A program made the position numbers and the translations under genes. DNA of 64,000 nucleotides from SZUA-430 sp040381215 (GTDB taxonomy: Bacteria; Pseudomonadota; Alphaproteobacteria; Micropepsales; Micropepsaceae): positions 44,851-108,850 of the forward strand of contig JBEIHO010000002.1 in assembly GCA_040381215.1 (NCBI GenBank), given 5' to 3'. This document shows positions 17,273 to 25,293 of the stretch, piece after piece. The notes beneath the pieces are model-generated. The model ran no database searches. It had not been told where the DNA came from and was given only the letters and a program-made list of their open reading frames with translations. Numbering within the stretch: the first letter of the stretch is position 1; each line of letters opens with the position of its first letter.

Positions 17273-17713
17273 ATGCGCAAGTTCGTGACCGCCGCAGCAA
17301 CTGCCCTCAGCCTTGGTGTCCTGGCGTTTGCCAGCCCGGCCTCGGCGGACCAGTCTTATGGCAAACAGGGTGGCTATGCCTCGCAGGAGCACTACGGTTA
17401 TCAGTCCGGCCGTGGCGGCTATGGAAACCATGGCGAGCGGGACCAGGATTGGGGCCGGCACGAGCGCGGGTTTGATCGCTGGGAGCGTGGCTGGGGCCGC
17501 GGGGACCGCGACTATGGCCAGCACGAGCGCAGCCTTTCCCACTGGCAGATCGTCCGGCGCCTCGAGCGTCAGGGCTTCTACGGGGTGCGCGGCCTTCGTG
17601 AGGCGCGCTGGGGTTGGGGCCTGAGGGCCTTTGCCCATGACCGTCGGGGCCGGCCCGTGATGCTGCGGGTTAACCCCCATAATGGCAGGGTGATCGACCT
17701 GCGCTACGTGTAG
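17273..17713 (+). CDS. Secreted Gly/Arg/Tyr-rich protein with C-terminal PepSY-like repeat
   Basis: The 146-residue product has a Sec signal peptide (MRKFVTAAATALSLGVLAFASPASAD). A tyrosine-, glycine-, histidine- and arginine-rich middle follows (many GYG, HERG, RWERGW units). The C-terminal segment (WQIVRRLERQGFYGVRGLREAR, then LRAFAHDRRGRPVMLRVNPHNGRVIDLRYV) has the helix-strand-strand order of a PepSY half. The ATG at 17273 has CAGGAG 9 bases upstream. It is divergent from the PepSY-regulator-kinase operon with only 90 bases between starts, so a shared control region is likely. A strong terminator follows. Possibly an envelope-stress or cation-sensing output. Confidence 0.8.
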   Translation: MRKFVTAAATALSLGVLAFASPASADQSYGKQGGYASQEHYGYQSGRGGYGNHGERDQDWGRHERGFDRWERGWGRGDRDYGQHERSLSHWQIVRRLERQGFYGVRGLREARWGWGLRAFAHDRRGRPVMLRVNPHNGRVIDLRYV

Positions 17714-17743
17714 ATAATTTCAGTTTCACCATAAGAAATGGAG

Positions 17744-17768
17744 CGCCGGGCATCTTACCCGGCGTTTC
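17744..17768 (+). terminator. Intrinsic terminator after the secreted PepSY-like gene
   Basis: A 7-base-pair stem CGCCGGG/CCCGGCG with loop CATCTTA, followed by TTTCCCTT. It begins 31 bases after the stop codon of the 17273 gene. Confidence 0.7.
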
Positions 17769-17927
17769 CCTTGTCTGGCTCCTATGGTTGGATTTCTCGC
17801 GCGCGGAGCGAGCTCCTAACATCTGGCACGAGTATTTTTGCGTCAGTGCAGCAAAAACAGCGTGCCTGTATGCGCTTTCGGGTGGTCGCTGGTTGCCCAA
17901 ATACCTTGCCTGTGCTTTTTTCGCGGC

Positions 17928-18335
17928 ATGGGCGGGACAGCAATCTTGCTAGCAGTGTCGGAGTGGCGCGCCGTGCGTGCGGCGCTGGCCAGGCTTGTGC
18001 TCATTGCTTTCGTCCTGCAGGGCATGGTGGCGGTGTACCACACGCATGCCGACGCGGGTGCGACCCAATCCCACTCACAAGTGCTTGTTGTTGGAGCGGG
18101 CCACGGCGCGGATGCGCCGTCGGACCGTCACGGCCAGCAACACAAGAGTGAAAAGAACTGCCCTGCCTGCCTTGCCGCCTCGATGGGCGCGCAGGCGATG
18201 CTTGCATCGGCGACCCTTGCCTGGTTGCCGCAGACATGCACCTCGGAACTTCCGCGGTTTGTCGGGCACACCTGTGAACCGGATCAATGGCACGCGGTGC
18301 CGATACGGGCACCACCCTCCAAGCTGAACGCCTGA
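17928..18335 (+). CDS. Small DUF2946-like exported protein ahead of a TonB receptor
   Basis: This 135-residue protein has one N-terminal hydrophobic helix (LARLVLIAFVLQGMVAVYH), a His-rich stretch (HTHADAGATQSH... H..GADAPSDRHGQQH), and a CPAC motif, the arrangement of DUF2946 proteins often found beside metal-related TonB receptors. The His and Cys content suggests binding of a transition metal in the periplasm. The ATG at 17928 is chosen to give a short N-terminus before the helix; an upstream frame start at 17838 is also open. It lies 91 bases before the receptor gene on the same strand. The function is inferred from context only. Confidence 0.72.
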   Translation: MGGTAILLAVSEWRAVRAALARLVLIAFVLQGMVAVYHTHADAGATQSHSQVLVVGAGHGADAPSDRHGQQHKSEKNCPACLAASMGAQAMLASATLAWLPQTCTSELPRFVGHTCEPDQWHAVPIRAPPSKLNA

Positions 18336-18426
18336 TCCACATCATCCCCGCATCTCCGGTGAAGCGCATGGCGCACGAATTGGGGACCGCCTTGGGGGGG
18401 CCATTCAGTTCATCGAGGATTTCTAC

Positions 18427-20427
18427 ATGTTCAATTCACACAAAGTGCGCCTTTTCTCAGGTGCCGCCATTGCGGTGATTGCCGCAAATCTAGCCATCGC
18501 CGACGAGAAGGCCAAGGAACCAGAGACCGTCGAGAAGATCGTTGTCACCGGGTCGGCCATCTCGAAGTCCCGGGACCAGTTCTCGACACTTGTCGGCACC
18601 GCCAACCGCAGCGACCTGTCGCAGTCCGGCGGGTTGAACCTGGCGGATGCCCTGTCAGACATTCCTGGCGTCACATCCACCAGCTTTGCCTCAGGCGCGG
18701 GACGGCCTGTCATTCGCGGTTTTGACGCCACACGCGTGCGCGTGCTGGAAAACGGCCTCGGCAGCTTCGACGTTTCCGACGTTTCGCCGGACCACGGCGT
18801 GCCGATCGACCCGCTGGCCATGCAAGGCGTCGAGGTGGTGCGCGGGCCTGCCACGCTTCGCTATGGCAGCCAGGCGATTGGCGGCGTGGTCAACGCCCTG
18901 AACAACCGCATTCCAACCTCGATCCCGAAGAATGGTTTCGGTCTTGAGGGGCACTTCGCGGCCAGCAGCGTCGACAACGGCACCGAATTCGCTGGCCTGT
19001 TCGACGGCGGCGTCGGGAACTTTGCGTGGCATGTCGATGCTGTCAGCCAGGACAGGGATTCCTACGAGACGCCTCTGGGCGAGCAACTCAACAGCCAGGC
19101 CGAGGGACTTGGCTACTCGCTGGGTGGCTCGCTGCTCGGGAACAACGGGCATTTCGGCGTCGCCTATGTCCGTTTCGAAAGCACCTACGGAATTCCGGGC
19201 GAGGAAGCCTTGATCGAGATGGAACAGGACAAGTGGCTGCTTTCGTCGGAGTGGAAGAACCCGTTCGCCGGTTTCACGGCCCTGCGCCTGAATGCCGGGC
19301 TTTCGGATTATGCGCATGACGAGGTGCTGCCGGTCACCGGTCCGGCCTCGACCTTCCTCGACAAGAGCCATGAAGTTCGCGGCGAGCTGGTCCATGGCGC
19401 ATTCGGTCCGTTCTCGGCCCTTGCGGCCGGCGTCCAGCTGCAGCACCGGGATTTCGAGGCGCTGGGCGAAGGCGAGGATTTCCTATTCCCGAGCATCACC
19501 AACTCACTGGGTTTCTATGCCTTCGCGGACGCGCCCTTGGGCAAGGACCTCGTGCTTGAACTGGGTGTGCGCCACGAGCACACAGACGTCGAAGGAACGC
19601 CCATCTCGGACGTGTTCACGACGCGCGACTATGACCCGTTCAGCGCCTTTGGCGGGCTTGTGTTCAAGGCTTCGGACTCGCTGCGCCTTGGCGCGAACCT
19701 GTCCTACGCCGAGCGCGCCCCGAACCAGGTCGAGCTCTTTGCACGCGGCCCGCATGAGGCAACGGGCACGTGGGAAATCGGAGATCCTGACATTTCCATC
19801 GAGAAGGCCCTCAACCTTGAAGGCAACGCAAAGCTGAGCCTTCCCGGCCTGACGGCCGAGCTGACGCTGTTCCATACGCAGTTCGACGGGTTCGTCTATG
19901 GCGCCCTCACCGGCAATTCGTACGACGAGCTTGGCGTCTTCTTCCCGGATGACAGCCAGGAATTCCTCGAGCTTGTCTATGTGCAGCGAGACACCACGTT
20001 CACCGGCGGGGAGGTGGAGGTCGACGTTCCCGTTGCCAGCTTGTCGTTCGGCGAGCTTGCGTTCAACATCAAGGCTGACTGGGTGGATGCCTCGTTCGAC
20101 GCCGGCGGCAACGTTCCCCGTATCCCCCCGATGCGGCTGGGCGGTGGCCTGAGCCTTTCGGGTGAGCAGGCCGATGCCTTCGTCCAGCTGACGCATGCCT
20201 TCAAGCAGGATGACATCGCCGATACCGAAACGGTGACGGCGAGCTACACGCGCCTTGACGCCGGCGTGACGTGGCGGGCGTTCAACACCGAGAGTGGCGG
20301 TATCGACATCAGTCTCGTTGGGCGCAACCTGCTTGACGAGGAGATCCGCAACCACGTCGCCTTCAACAAGGACGAGGTGCTGCTGCCAGGTCGTGACGTG
20401 AGGCTTGTCCTCACCGTTCGGCACTAA
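18427..20427 (+). CDS. TonB-dependent outer-membrane receptor, ZnuD-like
   Basis: A 666-residue receptor: signal peptide to about residue 25 (ending NLAIAD), TonB-box-like VEKIVVTGSA, and a plug domain with GRPVIRGFDATRVRVLENGLGSFDVSDVSPDHGVPIDPLAMQGVEVVRGPATLRYGSQAIGGVVNALNNRIP-type segments characteristic of ZnuD-like receptors, shown here in fragments. A barrel of repeated aromatic strands follows to the end (VRLVLTVRH). Unlike Neisseria ZnuD there is no long His/Asp-rich loop, so the ligand may be zinc, another metal chelate or something else. GAGG lies about 9 bases ahead of the ATG. It pairs with the DUF2946-like gene upstream and ends at a strong terminator. Confidence 0.9.
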   Translation: MFNSHKVRLFSGAAIAVIAANLAIADEKAKEPETVEKIVVTGSAISKSRDQFSTLVGTANRSDLSQSGGLNLADALSDIPGVTSTSFASGAGRPVIRGFDATRVRVLENGLGSFDVSDVSPDHGVPIDPLAMQGVEVVRGPATLRYGSQAIGGVVNALNNRIPTSIPKNGFGLEGHFAASSVDNGTEFAGLFDGGVGNFAWHVDAVSQDRDSYETPLGEQLNSQAEGLGYSLGGSLLGNNGHFGVAYVRFESTYGIPGEEALIEMEQDKWLLSSEWKNPFAGFTALRLNAGLSDYAHDEVLPVTGPASTFLDKSHEVRGELVHGAFGPFSALAAGVQLQHRDFEALGEGEDFLFPSITNSLGFYAFADAPLGKDLVLELGVRHEHTDVEGTPISDVFTTRDYDPFSAFGGLVFKASDSLRLGANLSYAERAPNQVELFARGPHEATGTWEIGDPDISIEKALNLEGNAKLSLPGLTAELTLFHTQFDGFVYGALTGNSYDELGVFFPDDSQEFLELVYVQRDTTFTGGEVEVDVPVASLSFGELAFNIKADWVDASFDAGGNVPRIPPMRLGGGLSLSGEQADAFVQLTHAFKQDDIADTETVTASYTRLDAGVTWRAFNTESGGIDISLVGRNLLDEEIRNHVAFNKDEVLLPGRDVRLVLTVRH

Positions 20428-20459
20428 GCCTACGGCGCGGATGCGCTGGAAAGTTTGAA

Positions 20460-20491
20460 GGGCAGAGGCCTTGAGGCCCCTGCCCTTTTTT
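20460..20491 (+). terminator. Strong intrinsic terminator after the TonB receptor
   Basis: GGGCAG-A-GGCC, loop TTGA, GGCC-C-CTGCCC followed by six T. It is 33 bases after the receptor stop codon and 22 bases beyond the stop of the convergent acyl-CoA dehydrogenase gene, which it may also serve weakly. Confidence 0.88.
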
Positions 20492-20512
20492 CTTGATCTA
20501 TCGAGCCTCAGG

Positions 20513-21538
20513 TCAAGCCGTAAGCGCTGGCCAGAAACCCGCACCACCGCTGCCGGCGAGGTTGCGGCCGAGTTCCTCGGCCCAATCCGCCTCGGCACCA
20601 AACTCGGCGCGCCACGACCAAAGGCGGCGCGTGGCGAAGTGCAGCGAATGCTCGCGCGTAATGCCAATGGCGCCGTGGACCTGATGGGCGATCGAAGTTC
20701 CCGCGGCAACGGCCTCGCCTGCCCTGACCTTGGCCACAGCGACAGCAAGGTCTCGACGTTCGGCATCGAAGAAGGCCGTCATCGCCCCTTCAGCGGCAAT
20801 CGATGCGGCGGCCGCGTGTCCGGCGAGAACAGCCAATTGCTGCTGGATAGCCTGGAAAGAGGCGATGGGCTTGGCGAATTGCACGCGCGTGCGGGCGTAA
20901 TCGACTGTCTGCATCAGGATGCGCTCGAGCGCGCCCGAGATCAATATCGCGCGCAACGTGGCACCCGCCAGCTTGAGGTCGCGCCCGTTGATGCCGCTTA
21001 CCGTGGTTCCAGCCGTGTCCGCGAAGCTCACGTCATCGCGTGGCTCACCGGCGATGTTTGCGTTCTCCGACAGGCGGCCGCGGCGCGTGGCCATGAGCAC
21101 GCACTCCTTGCCGTCATGTGTTCCCAGCAGCAGGCCTTGCGTGTTGCGGGCATGTGCGACCCCTTGGGCCTTTCCCTTGAGGTGGGCATGGTCGCCGTGC
21201 TGGTGGGTATGCCCGTCGAGGACAGCGAAGCTGAGCGGCCCGGCAGGCGCCCTGACCTTGCGGGTGGCCAGCAGCGCGCGCACGACCATGGTTTCGCCCA
21301 GCGGCACCGGCACGAGATGTCGCGCGGCGGCCTTGAGCAGTACGAAGGTGTTGGCCGCCCTTTCGTCAGGCGGTGTGTCGGTGTCGGCGAGCGTGTCGAG
21401 AAAGCCTGCCTCTTCGATGGCGTCCCACAAGCTTTCGCTCCACTCACCCTGCTCGGCGCGCAGCAGAAGTTCGGGCGTGACGTGCTGCGCGAACAGGCGG
21501 TGGGCGGCATCGTGGATGAGGCTTTGGGTCTCGTTCAT
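20513..21538 (-). CDS. Acyl-CoA dehydrogenase, short partner subunit
   Basis: At 341 residues this is shorter than a standard acyl-CoA dehydrogenase. The N-terminal helical domain is present, while the middle is compact. The C-terminal helix set is recognisable (RVQFAKPIASFQAIQQQLAVL, then AAGTSIAHQVHGAIGITREHSLHFATRRL). The typical catalytic-loop GGT sequence is missing, as in the non-catalytic or FAD-poor subunits of heteromeric dehydrogenases of steroid and cholate catabolism. The start is ATG 21538 with GAGGTG upstream; a GTG at 21547 would overlap the previous stop as GTGA. It follows the other dehydrogenase gene directly, so the two probably form one hetero-oligomer. Confidence 0.87.
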   Translation of the reverse strand: MNETQSLIHDAAHRLFAQHVTPELLLRAEQGEWSESLWDAIEEAGFLDTLADTDTPPDERAANTFVLLKAAARHLVPVPLGETMVVRALLATRKVRAPAGPLSFAVLDGHTHQHGDHAHLKGKAQGVAHARNTQGLLLGTHDGKECVLMATRRGRLSENANIAGEPRDDVSFADTAGTTVSGINGRDLKLAGATLRAILISGALERILMQTVDYARTRVQFAKPIASFQAIQQQLAVLAGHAAAASIAAEGAMTAFFDAERRDLAVAVAKVRAGEAVAAGTSIAHQVHGAIGITREHSLHFATRRLWSWRAEFGAEADWAEELGRNLAGSGGAGFWPALTA

Positions 21539-21543
21539 GGGGA

Positions 21544-22704
21544 TCACCTCAGTCCAAGGCCGCGGGCGATGATGCCACGCAGGATTTCGCGGGTACCACC
21601 GCGCAGAGAGAAGGATGGCGCGGTCTGCGTCAGGTAGTGCTGCACGCGCAGCAGCGCCTCGGTCGATGCGGCAGACGGCTCGCGACCGAAGAGGTCATGC
21701 GCGATGTCGGGGATCTCCTGCTCGAAGACGGCGCCGACGTCCTTGACGAGGGATGCCTCGAGGGCGGGGTTCTCGCCGCGCTGCAGCTGGGTCGCCACCG
21801 AGATGGAGAGGTTGCGCAAGGCATGGAGGCGCGCGGCCATGCGGCCGATGGCGATCGCCGTGCGCTCGCGGGGCTCGGGGCCGGCGGCCTCGACGATCTG
21901 GCGCACGAGGGCCATGCTGGAAAGGAAGCGCTCGGGGCCGGATCGTTCGTAGGCGAGCTCGGCTGTTACCTGCGACCAGCCATCGCCCTCGGTGCCTATC
22001 AGGGCATCCGCCGGCAGCAAGGCGTCGTCAAACACAACTTCGTTGAAATGGGCGTGCCCCGTCAGATCGGCGATGGGACGGATACGAATCCCCGGCAGCG
22101 ACAGGTCGACCAGGAACTGAGACAGGCCCTGCTGGCGCTGCGCGCCATCGCCGGTGCGAAATACCGCGATCATGTAGTGCGACTTATGGGCCCACGAGCT
22201 CCAGAGCTTGGTGCCTGTCACACGCCAGCCTTCGCTTGTTCTGGTTGCGCGTGTTCGTACGCTGGCCAGATCGGAGCCGGAGTCCGGCTCGCTCATGCCG
22301 ATCGCGAAAAAGGTCTCGCCGCGCGCAATGCCGGGAAGCACGCGCTGGCGCTGCTCCTCGGTGCCGAACTTGAGAAGCAACGGCCCCGACTGCCGGTCTG
22401 CGATCCAATGCGCGGCGACGGGCGCGCCCGCTGCCAGAAGCTCCTCAACGACGACGTAACGCTCCAGCGCGGTTCGCTCGTGGCCGCCGTATTTCCTGGG
22501 CCAGGTCAGGCCGAGCCAGCCGCGCGCGCCGAGCTTTCGGCTGAAGTCGGCGTCGAAGCCGCTCCAGGACTGGGCGCGTTTCTCGAAGGGGATCGCTTCG
22601 ATCTCGCGACCAAGGAAGTCACGGACCTCTTCGCGGAGGCGTGTTGTCTCCGGGGGAAGCGTCGCCACATTGAATGCAAATGGAAGGGGTTGTGCGAGGT
22701 TCAT
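21544..22704 (-). CDS. Acyl-CoA dehydrogenase, catalytic-type subunit
   Basis: The 386-residue enzyme has the full FadE/CaiA-type layout: EEQRQRVLPGIARGETFFAIGMSEPDSGSDLAS for FAD and substrate binding, GWRVTGTKLWSSWAHKSHYMI, and near the C-terminus SFSLRGGTREILRGIIARGLGLR, which carries the GGT-x-EI motif of this class. It oxidises an acyl-CoA to the 2-enoyl form and passes electrons to ETF. It is translated just ahead of its short partner. The neighbouring CoA-transferase at 10.4 kb is too far away to infer a pathway. Substrate unknown, possibly branched or cyclic acyl chains given the two-subunit form. Confidence 0.9.
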   Translation of the reverse strand: MNLAQPLPFAFNVATLPPETTRLREEVRDFLGREIEAIPFEKRAQSWSGFDADFSRKLGARGWLGLTWPRKYGGHERTALERYVVVEELLAAGAPVAAHWIADRQSGPLLLKFGTEEQRQRVLPGIARGETFFAIGMSEPDSGSDLASVRTRATRTSEGWRVTGTKLWSSWAHKSHYMIAVFRTGDGAQRQQGLSQFLVDLSLPGIRIRPIADLTGHAHFNEVVFDDALLPADALIGTEGDGWSQVTAELAYERSGPERFLSSMALVRQIVEAAGPEPRERTAIAIGRMAARLHALRNLSISVATQLQRGENPALEASLVKDVGAVFEQEIPDIAHDLFGREPSAASTEALLRVQHYLTQTAPSFSLRGGTREILRGIIARGLGLR

Positions 22705-22757
22705 GGTGCGATATTGCGCGTTTGCGGCGCAGCGCTCAACCCCGGTCTGTTCCGACC

Positions 22758-22877
22758 CTAGACGCGCCGAGGGTGACGTAGCGGACGTTCCCGTCGCCGC
22801 TCTTCATGGTCCCTGAAAAGGTAACCCGCTAGAAACCCAGATCCCATGATCAGGGTGACGATGATCAGCGGCCCCAT
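22758..22877 (-). CDS. 39-residue membrane microprotein (distal of an overlapping pair)
   Basis: MGPLIIVTLIMGSGFLAGYL starts a single transmembrane helix, followed by a short, very basic tail (EERRRERPLRHPRRV). The ATG at 22877 lies inside the 3' end of the preceding microprotein gene, in the arrangement ATATGGGGCCGCTGA, so translation is probably coupled. GAGG lies about 7 bases upstream. A second, 53-base gap separates it from the acyl-CoA dehydrogenase gene, which might be on the same transcript. No family recognised. Confidence 0.6.
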   Translation of the reverse strand: MGPLIIVTLIMGSGFLAGYLFRDHEERRRERPLRHPRRV

Positions 22878-23029
22878 ATCGGATCCTCGTAGAGTTCGCT
22901 GGCGCGCATCGATGACATGGTTCGTACCACCGGATGGCCCCTGCGCTTGCGGGCAACAAGCATGCGGGCGACAAAACCTGCAGCGAAGCCGATCCCGAAC
23001 AGGATCGACACGGGAATGATTAGGTCCAT
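22865..23029 (-). CDS. 54-residue membrane microprotein (proximal of an overlapping pair)
   Basis: It starts MDLIIPVSILFGIGFAAGFV with one hydrophobic helix, followed by an amphipathic basic segment (ARMLVARKRRGHP) and an acidic C-terminus (ASELYEDPIWGR). The ribosome site GAGAGG lies about 6 bases before the ATG, which together with the matching promoter at 23086-23114 supports expression. It is too short for routine gene callers. The two products share their topology (one helix, cytoplasmic basic tail), suggesting a two-component membrane pair. No family recognised. Confidence 0.65.
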   Translation of the reverse strand: MDLIIPVSILFGIGFAAGFVARMLVARKRRGHPVVRTMSSMRASELYEDPIWGR

Positions 23030-23085
23030 GAGCCACCTCTCCGCCTCTTCGGGCGGATGTTGTCCGGCTTGTTGCCGTCGCGCGC

Positions 23086-23114
23086 TTTATGAGTGTGGCC
23101 ACATGTTGCGTCAA
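23086..23114 (-). promoter_or_regulatory. Candidate sigma-70 promoter for the microprotein pair
   Basis: On the minus strand, TTGACG (plus positions 23109-23114) and CATAAA (23086-23091) are separated by exactly 17 bases. This places transcription start near 23079 and gives a leader of about 50 bases. A palindrome TGTTG-CGT-CAACA (23104-23116) and a repeat of GTCAACAC 12 bases away overlap the -35 region, as an operator might. Confidence 0.5.
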
Positions 23115-23185
23115 CACGACTGTCAACACCAATCTGTGTGTACTCGCTCCATCTCGTTGCTATCCCCAGACTGTTGCGAACGCGA

Positions 23186-25150
23186 TCAAGCGTGCCAGGC
23201 CGACAGGTTGAAAGGAGCGACAAGCTGCCCGCCAAGGACGAAGCGGGCGCCTGCGGGCGCGTGCGACGGACGCGGCTCTCCGGAGAGGTTGAAGACAAAA
23301 GTGACCCCATCGCGCTGGCGCACGCGGATGTCCTCGTCGAGGCGCATGGTGCTCATGCCGGCGGCGGCGAGCGTGTGCGATACGATATCAAGGGCGAGTT
23401 CGTGCGTCGGCCATGCCGCGACATAGGTCCGGCCGTCGCACTCGACGATCGCCGGATCACCGGAAGCGAAGCTGCCTTGCACTTGCGCCTCGGAAGACAC
23501 CTCGAGACGCTCTACCCACGTGCCGCAGGCATAGGCGCGGTTGCGCCAGCGCAGTTCGCGCTTGAGCCCCGGCCTGAGGCTTTCCACGCGCGTCACCTTC
23601 AGGGGCAGCAGATCCTGCAGCGCGCCGGGTGGCAGGTTGCGGGGGATCTGGAACGAGGCCGTCTTGGCGCCGGTCCTTATGCCGAAGATAACCTGCCCCT
23701 TGCAGGCGGCAAAGGCCTGGTGGGCCTCCGGCGAGACATGCTGCAGGCTTGGTACGAAGACGGCCTTGTAGGGACTGAGGTCGCGGCCAGGGGGCACGAT
23801 GTCGACGTCGACGCCATGGCGGCGCAGGGCCGTGTACCAGAGGAAGACCAGCGCGAGGTAGCTGAACGAGCGGCCCTGGGGTTGGATCTCGTGGTGCCAG
23901 GCGGTGTCGTAGTCGAAGACCAGCGCTATCTGTGACGGCTGCATCGGCTTGTCCTTGATCGCCTGCCACCAATCGCCCGCAAGCTCGCGCGCGGTCGCTT
24001 CGGCTTCATGCCCGCCGGTGTCGAGCACATTGTCGGGGCGGTTGAGGCCGGCATGCATCTGCTCCTGCGCGAAGGGGGCCTGACGCCACCGAAAGAAGCT
24101 GACGACTTCAGCGCCGTGAGCCAGCGCTTCCCACGCCCAGAGCCTGACCATGCCGTCGTGCGGGCTCGGGTTCCAGATCGCCCAGTTCACGGGACCGGGT
24201 TGCTGCTCCATGACCCAGAAGCGCTTGTCGGTCATGCCGCGGTAGAGGTCGTGGTGGAAGGCCGAGATGTCGGGATGCCCGGTCCTGGCATAGCGCTGGC
24301 GTTCATCCTCGGAAAAGCCAAGGGCGGCGATGCTGTCGGTGAAACCCAGCGGATAGGAATCCCAGCTGGCGAAGTCGATCGTGCGCGAGACCTTGTAGTG
24401 ATCGAAGTCCGGGAACGCGCCCATGTAATTGTGCGTGATGAAGCGACCGGGCGAATGGGCCTTGATGATCCCGGCCTGCTGCGCGTTATAGGTGGCCACC
24501 TGGTCCGAGCTGAAGCGGTAGAAATCGAGCACGTGCGCGGGGTTCAGTTCCGTGACGGCTGCCATGGGCAGGTCGACTTCGGCGAAGCTGCGGACCTCCA
24601 TGCTCCAGAACCGGTTGCCCCACGCCTCGTTGAGGGCGGCGGGCGTGCCATATCTCTGCTCGAGCCAGACGCGGAAGGCTGCGGCTGCGGCCGGCGAGTA
24701 GGAACGAACGGTGTCGTGGCAACCATACTCGTTGTCTGTCTGCCAGCCCACGATGGCCTTGTGCCGGCCATAGCGGCGCGCGACGGCTTCCACGATCCGG
24801 CCGGTCTCGGCCCGGTAGGCGGGACTTGAAAAGCAATAGTGGCGTCGGGATCCGAATCGCCTCGGCCGTCCATGCCTGTCATGGGGAAGCATGTCGGGAT
24901 TTCTATCCACAAGCCATTTCGGCGGGGTTGCCGTGGGTGTGCCGAGGACAACCCCCAGCCCCGCCCCGCCGAGGATATCGATGGCGCGATCAAGCCACTC
25001 CCATTCGAAGCGACCCGGCTCGGGCTCTATCGCGCTCCAGGCGAATTCACCAATTCTGACAAAGCGCAGCCCCAATGCCGCCATGCGCCGGGCGTCATCC
25101 TGCCAGAGTTCCGGGGACCATTGTTCCGGGTAATAGCAAACGCCCAGCAT
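23186..25150 (-). CDS. GH42 beta-galactosidase
   Basis: A 654-residue glycoside hydrolase of family 42. The TIM barrel opens with GVCYYPEQW and contains the acid/base Glu141 in GWQTDNEYGC and the nucleophile Glu315 in FWVMEQQPGP. The beta-galactosidase trimerisation segment (FDYDTAWHHEIQPQG) and the C-terminal beta-sandwich domain follow. It has no signal peptide, so it is cytoplasmic. GH42 enzymes act on galacto- or arabinogalacto-oligosaccharides as well as lactose. It is alone, with no sugar transporter next to it. The start is the ATG at 25150. Confidence 0.93.
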   Translation of the reverse strand: MLGVCYYPEQWSPELWQDDARRMAALGLRFVRIGEFAWSAIEPEPGRFEWEWLDRAIDILGGAGLGVVLGTPTATPPKWLVDRNPDMLPHDRHGRPRRFGSRRHYCFSSPAYRAETGRIVEAVARRYGRHKAIVGWQTDNEYGCHDTVRSYSPAAAAAFRVWLEQRYGTPAALNEAWGNRFWSMEVRSFAEVDLPMAAVTELNPAHVLDFYRFSSDQVATYNAQQAGIIKAHSPGRFITHNYMGAFPDFDHYKVSRTIDFASWDSYPLGFTDSIAALGFSEDERQRYARTGHPDISAFHHDLYRGMTDKRFWVMEQQPGPVNWAIWNPSPHDGMVRLWAWEALAHGAEVVSFFRWRQAPFAQEQMHAGLNRPDNVLDTGGHEAEATARELAGDWWQAIKDKPMQPSQIALVFDYDTAWHHEIQPQGRSFSYLALVFLWYTALRRHGVDVDIVPPGRDLSPYKAVFVPSLQHVSPEAHQAFAACKGQVIFGIRTGAKTASFQIPRNLPPGALQDLLPLKVTRVESLRPGLKRELRWRNRAYACGTWVERLEVSSEAQVQGSFASGDPAIVECDGRTYVAAWPTHELALDIVSHTLAAAGMSTMRLDEDIRVRQRDGVTFVFNLSGEPRPSHAPAGARFVLGGQLVAPFNLSAWHA

Positions 25151-25293
25151 GAACTATCCTTCACTATCAAAACGCCGCAATCTCGCCCATCCGACGGATG
25201 AGTGACAATGGCTGCTAGCCTAATAAATGGATCGGTGAAAATATACGACGCTGGATGCGCAGCCCTGCTGTGCGCCCTCGCCACGGAAGCACG

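Noticed and set aside
17714..18426. A cobalamin or metal riboswitch ahead of the TonB receptor
   Set aside because: No B12-box-like core or known aptamer sequence was seen; the gap contains a terminator and the DUF2946-like gene.
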